Origin: Trebonia sp964581815
Lineage (GTDB): Bacteria; Actinomycetota; Actinomycetes; Streptosporangiales; Streptosporangiaceae
Assembly (NCBI GenBank): GCA_964581815.1
Contig: CAZORE010000009.1
Coordinates: forward strand, 1 to 64,000
Direction of reading: 5' to 3'
Length of the DNA stretch: 64,000 nt
Of the stretch, positions 61,082 through 64,000 are shown piece after piece. Below the pieces are notes generated by a model. It saw nothing but the letters and a program-made list of their open reading frames with translations, was not told the origin of the DNA and made no database searches. The position numbers and the translations under genes were made by a program. Every line of letters starts with the position of its first letter. Positions within the stretch are counted from its first letter, which is position 1.

Positions 61082-61100
61082 TTACCTAAAGCTAACCTAA
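61082..61100. promoter_or_regulatory. Iron-box-like 19-mer
   Basis: TTACCTAAAGCTAACCTAA matches the IdeR/DmdR consensus TTAGGTTAGGCTAACCTAA at 15 of 19 positions, with a perfect right half. Seen another way it is a direct repeat of ACCTAAAG with 11-bp period. It lies 10 bp after the long hairpin, about 200 bp before GTG 61298. The remaining part of the 379-bp divergent region (60919-61297) shows no gene. Confidence 0.45.
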
Positions 61101-61297
61101 AGTTTTTGTCTGGGCGCAAACGGTTACTGTCCGCCGGCCATGGGCCGGCGGAGGCGTGATCCTTGCGGACCGAGAGACACCATCGCACGGGAGGGGAAAG
61201 TTACCGGCCGGTACAGGGCGGGGTTTCCGGCGCGAAATGCCGCCTGCGGCGGCCACCCCCGGTCGGCGGGCGGCCACGCCTCGAATACCATCACAGC

Positions 61298-61876
61298 GTG
61301 GGAGACCGGATTGTTACCTGGCCGAACGCGCTGAGCGCCACCCGGCTAGCCGGCGTTCCCGTGTTCTTGTGGCTGGTCCTCGGGCCGCGGACGGCCACCG
61401 CCGACGTCATCGCGGCGGCGCTGCTCGGCTTCGCCGGGTTTAGCGACTGGCTCGACGGCAAGCTGGCGCGGATGCTCAACCAGACGAGCAAGCTCGGGCA
61501 GCTGCTCGACCCGGCCGCGGACCGGCTGTACATCGCGGCCACCGTCATCGCGCTCGGGGTGCGCGGGATCATCCCGTGGTGGCTGTTCGGCGCGATCGCG
61601 GCCAGGGAGGTGTGCGTGGCGCTCGCGCTGCTCCTGCTCCGGCAGCGCACCCGGTACGGGGAGCTGCAGGTCAGCTTCGTCGGCAAGGCGGCCACCCTGT
61701 GCCTGATGTACGCCTTCCCGCTGCTGTTCCTCGGCGCGCACAGCGGCAACGTGTCCGAGGTGGTGCGGATCATCGGCTGGGCCTTCGCCATCTGGGGCGT
61801 CGCGCTCTACTGGTGGGCGGCGCTGCTCTACCTCACACAGATCAGGGACCTGGTGAAGGGGGCGCATCCTACGTGA
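61298..61876 (+). CDS. CDP-alcohol phosphatidyltransferase family protein
   Basis: A 192-residue membrane enzyme that joins a CDP-diacylglycerol or CDP-alcohol with an alcohol acceptor. The catalytic motif D-x2-D-G-x2-A-R-x8-G-x3-D-x3-D is exact in DWLDGKLAR to GQLLDPAAD (about 47-71). Four or more hydrophobic segments surround it. GTG 61298 is 6 nt after TACCAT (61286-61291), a leaderless start; upstream extension would lack membrane character. The last four bases overlap the next gene (GTGA). PgsA, PIP synthase or similar activities are possible. Confidence 0.8.
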   Translation: MGDRIVTWPNALSATRLAGVPVFLWLVLGPRTATADVIAAALLGFAGFSDWLDGKLARMLNQTSKLGQLLDPAADRLYIAATVIALGVRGIIPWWLFGAIAAREVCVALALLLLRQRTRYGELQVSFVGKAATLCLMYAFPLLFLGAHSGNVSEVVRIIGWAFAIWGVALYWWAALLYLTQIRDLVKGAHPT

Positions 61877-64000
61877 AGGCCGTCGTGATGGCGGGCGGTG
61901 AGGGCACCAGGCTGCGCCCCATGACCGCCAACCAGCCCAAGCCGCTGCTGCCGGTGGTGAACCGGCCGATCATGGAGCACGTGCTGCGGCTGCTCAAGCG
62001 GCACGGGTTCACGGAGACCGTGGTCACCGTCCAGTTCCTCGCGGCGCTCGTGCGCAACTACTTCGGCGACGGCGAGGACGTCGGCATGTCGCTGCGGTAC
62101 GCCACGGAGGAAACGCCGCTCGGCACCGCGGGCTCGGTGAAGAACGCCGAGGACGAACTGAAGGACCAGTCCTTTCTCGTCATCTCCGGCGACGCGCTGA
62201 CCGACATGGACCTGACCGAGATGGTCAGGTTCCACCGGGAGAACGGCGCGCTCGTCACCGTCGGGCTCACCCGGGTGCCCGACCCGCTGGAGTTCGGCAT
62301 CGTCATCGCGGACGAGGACGGGCGGATCCAGCGGTTCCTCGAGAAGCCCACCTGGGGGCAGGTGTTCTCCGACACGGTGAACACCGGCGTGTACATCATG
62401 GAGCCCGAGGTGCTCGCCGAGGTGTCGGCGAAGGAGTCGGTGGACTGGTCGCACGACGTGTTCCCCAAGCTGCTCAAGCGCGGCGCGCCGATCTTCGGTT
62501 ACGTGTCCGACCGCTACTGGGAGGACGTCGGCACGCTCGAGTCCTACCTCAAGGCCCAGGCCGACGTGCTGAACCGCAAGGTCGCCGTCGACATCGCCGG
62601 GTTCGAGCTGTCCCCGGGCGTGTGGGTGGCGGAGGGAGCCGAGGTCGACCCGGACGCGCTGCTGAAGGGGCCGCTCTGCGTCGGCGAGTACGCCAAGATC
62701 GAGGCGGGCGCGACCCTGCGCGAGTACAGCGTGATCGGCGCCAACGTGGTGGTCAAGGAGGGCGCCTTCATCCACCGCGCGGTGGTGCACAACCGGGTCT
62801 TCGTCGGCCAGGGCGTGAACCTGCGCGGCTGCGTGGTCGGCAAGAACACCGACGTGATGCGCCGGGCGCGGGTCGAGGAGACCGCCGTCATCGGCGATGA
62901 GTGCGTGATCGAGCCCGACGCGTACATCTCCGCCGGGGTGAAGGTCTACCCGTTCAAGACCATCGAGGCGGGCGCGGTGGTCAACAACTCGGTGATCTGG
63001 GAGTCGCGCGGCCAGCGGACGCTGTTCGGCGAGCGCGGCGTGTCCGGGCTCATCAACGTCGAGGTCACCCCGGAGCTGGCCGTACGGCTCGCCTCCGCGT
63101 ACGCGACCACGCTGCGCAAGGGCTCCACGGTCACCACGTCGCGCGACGTGTCCCGGGCGGCACGCACGCTCAAGCGCGCCGTGCAGAGCGCGCTGAACGC
63201 CTCCGCGATCAACGTGATGGACCTGGAGGCGATGCCGCTGCCGGTCGCGCGGTTCGAGACCGCCCGGCGCAAGTACAGCGGCGGCATCGTGCTGCGCACC
63301 ACGCCGGGCGACACCCAGTCGGTCGACATCATCTTCCTCGACGAGCGCGGCGCCGAGCTGTCCCAGGGCGCGCAGCGCAAGCTCGAGCGGGTGTTCTCCC
63401 GCCAGGAGTTCCGCCGCGCGTTTCCCGGCGAGATCGCCGAGCTGTCCTACCCGCCCCGCGTCGTCGAGCTGTACACGCACGAGCTGCTCCGCTGCGTGGA
63501 CCTTGACGGGGTAAACGCGGCCGGGATCAAGGTGGTCGCGGACTGCGCCGGCGGCACCGTGTCGCTCGTGCTGCCCACGCTGCTCGGCAGCCTCGGCGTC
63601 GACGTGCACACGCTCAACAACCGGCTGGACGAGGTCACGCCCACCCAGACAGTGGCGCAGGACCGGGCGGGGATGCAGCGGCTCGCCGAGGTCGTCTCGT
63701 CCTCGCGGGCGGCGTTCGGCGTCAGGTTCGACCCGGTGGGCGAGCGGATTCACCTGGTTGACGAGAAAGGCGCGCTGGTCAGCGACGAGCGGGCGCTGCT
63801 CGTCGTGCTCGACCTGGTGGCCGCCGAGATACGGCACGGCCGGGTGGCGCTGCCGGTGACCACCACCCGGGTGGCCGAGCAGGTCTGCCGGTTCCACGGG
63901 GTGCAGGTCACCTGGACGCCGACCTCGCGGGACGCCCTGACCACCGCCGCCGCGGCGGACGACGTGATCTTCGCGGCGGACGGGCGCGGCGGGTTCGTCG
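61873..64000 (+). CDS. GDP-mannose pyrophosphorylase-like fusion with degenerate PMM domain (partial)
   Basis: At least 709 residues, cut by the window end. Residues 1-235 are a nucleotidyltransferase (VMAGGEGTRLRPMT, KPLLPVVNRPIMEH, SGDALTDMD); about 250-380 a left-handed beta-helix of hexapeptide repeats; the rest resembles phosphomannomutase (VTTSRDVSRAARTLKRAVQS, VVADCAGGTVSLVLPTLL). In the mutase part the catalytic Ser loop is RTTPGD instead of TASHNP and the metal loop is DPVGER instead of DGDxDR, so mutase activity is unlikely. GTG 61873 overlaps the previous stop. Streptomyces has a similar pair. Substrate GTP/mannose-1-phosphate is inferred. Confidence 0.75.
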   Translation, partial: MKAVVMAGGEGTRLRPMTANQPKPLLPVVNRPIMEHVLRLLKRHGFTETVVTVQFLAALVRNYFGDGEDVGMSLRYATEETPLGTAGSVKNAEDELKDQSFLVISGDALTDMDLTEMVRFHRENGALVTVGLTRVPDPLEFGIVIADEDGRIQRFLEKPTWGQVFSDTVNTGVYIMEPEVLAEVSAKESVDWSHDVFPKLLKRGAPIFGYVSDRYWEDVGTLESYLKAQADVLNRKVAVDIAGFELSPGVWVAEGAEVDPDALLKGPLCVGEYAKIEAGATLREYSVIGANVVVKEGAFIHRAVVHNRVFVGQGVNLRGCVVGKNTDVMRRARVEETAVIGDECVIEPDAYISAGVKVYPFKTIEAGAVVNNSVIWESRGQRTLFGERGVSGLINVEVTPELAVRLASAYATTLRKGSTVTTSRDVSRAARTLKRAVQSALNASAINVMDLEAMPLPVARFETARRKYSGGIVLRTTPGDTQSVDIIFLDERGAELSQGAQRKLERVFSRQEFRRAFPGEIAELSYPPRVVELYTHELLRCVDLDGVNAAGIKVVADCAGGTVSLVLPTLLGSLGVDVHTLNNRLDEVTPTQTVAQDRAGMQRLAEVVSSSRAAFGVRFDPVGERIHLVDEKGALVSDERALLVVLDLVAAEIRHGRVALPVTTTRVAEQVCRFHGVQVTWTPTSRDALTTAAAADDVIFAADGRGGFV

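Noticed and set aside
61140..61250. Possible riboswitch upstream of the CDP-alcohol phosphatidyltransferase gene
   Set aside because: Some GAGAGAC and GGGAGGGGAAAG segments recall riboswitch cores, but no consensus of a known class could be matched, and the gene start looks leaderless.
61828..63897. 689-codon minus-strand open frame at the window end
   Set aside because: Antisense to the GDP-mannose pyrophosphorylase-like gene, which has signature motifs and is translationally coupled to the gene before it.
1..64000. tRNA, rRNA, CRISPR and insertion sequences
   Set aside because: Reading both strands gave no CCA-type tRNA cloverleaf, rRNA segment, regularly spaced repeat array or transposase motif; a tRNAscan or CRISPR-finder run would be decisive.

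Overview
This is a 64 kb window of a very GC-rich (about 72% by eye) draft genome scaffold from an actinomycete. The assignment rests on base composition, GTG starts, many leaderless promoters, a mycothiol-type maleylpyruvate isomerase homologue, a DUF222/HNH protein of the 13E12 type, an LLM flavin oxidoreductase, a GT87 mannosyltransferase-like protein and a fused GDP-mannose pyrophosphorylase-like gene. Order or family cannot be fixed from the sequence alone. No rRNA, tRNA, CRISPR array, prophage or intact insertion sequence was recognised. The scaffold has seven runs of exactly 100 N. Two of them (15412-15511, 46797-46896) are flanked by identical 55-bp sequences, so they are probably unmerged contig overlaps rather than missing DNA.

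Layout. 0.2-2.9 kb: MFS permease divergent from a DeoR regulator and a HAD phosphatase. 3.1-6.7 kb: VOC protein, FAA hydrolase, CMD-family protein, gap-split nitroreductase and M19 dipeptidase, suggestive of small-molecule catabolism. 6.8-12.3 kb: P-loop kinase, a P1-nuclease/phospholipase C-like protein, quinone oxidoreductase, a frameshifted DUF222/HNH gene and a metallophosphoesterase. 12.3-16.9 kb: three regulatory modules, namely a DHA2 exporter with its TetR, an autoregulated MerR gene overlapping a 16-residue peptide with eight cysteines, and an ArsR-SRPBCC pair. 17-28 kb: housekeeping and accessory enzymes (amidohydrolase, BNR lipoprotein, LLM oxidoreductase, GH3 lipoprotein, AI-2E-type permease, XdhC, MaoC). 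28.3-31.8 kb: a trp attenuator with a Trp-Trp leader peptide ahead of a fused TrpE-TrpG, then a PhzF-like gene.

31.8-42 kb: GT87 glycosyltransferase, CcdA, a glutamine amidotransferase that has lost its catalytic cysteine, an HhH-PHP protein lacking the PolX polymerase core, and a fadA-fadB beta-oxidation pair behind a duplicated operator. 42-53 kb: phosphotriesterase-like lactonase, 2H phosphoesterase, lipoprotein, HxlR/DHA2 pair, MMPL transporter with a NarL-type two-component system, and an ABC-F ATPase. 53-58 kb: a hypothetical basic protein, two convergent HdeD paralogues and a TetR regulator with an operator cluster. 58-64 kb: SDR, DUF885 peptidase-like protein, a divergent region with a 17-bp perfect hairpin and an iron-box-like sequence, then a CDP-alcohol phosphatidyltransferase coupled to a GDP-mannose pyrophosphorylase-like gene that runs off the window.

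Two window-wide patterns stand out. At least 18 starts are preceded by TANNNT placed 6-8 nt before an ATG or GTG, the signature of leaderless transcripts. A 17-bp dyad TCATCC-N5-GGGTGA occurs four times upstream of a lipoprotein, a hypothetical gene and both HdeD genes, which suggests a small shared regulon.
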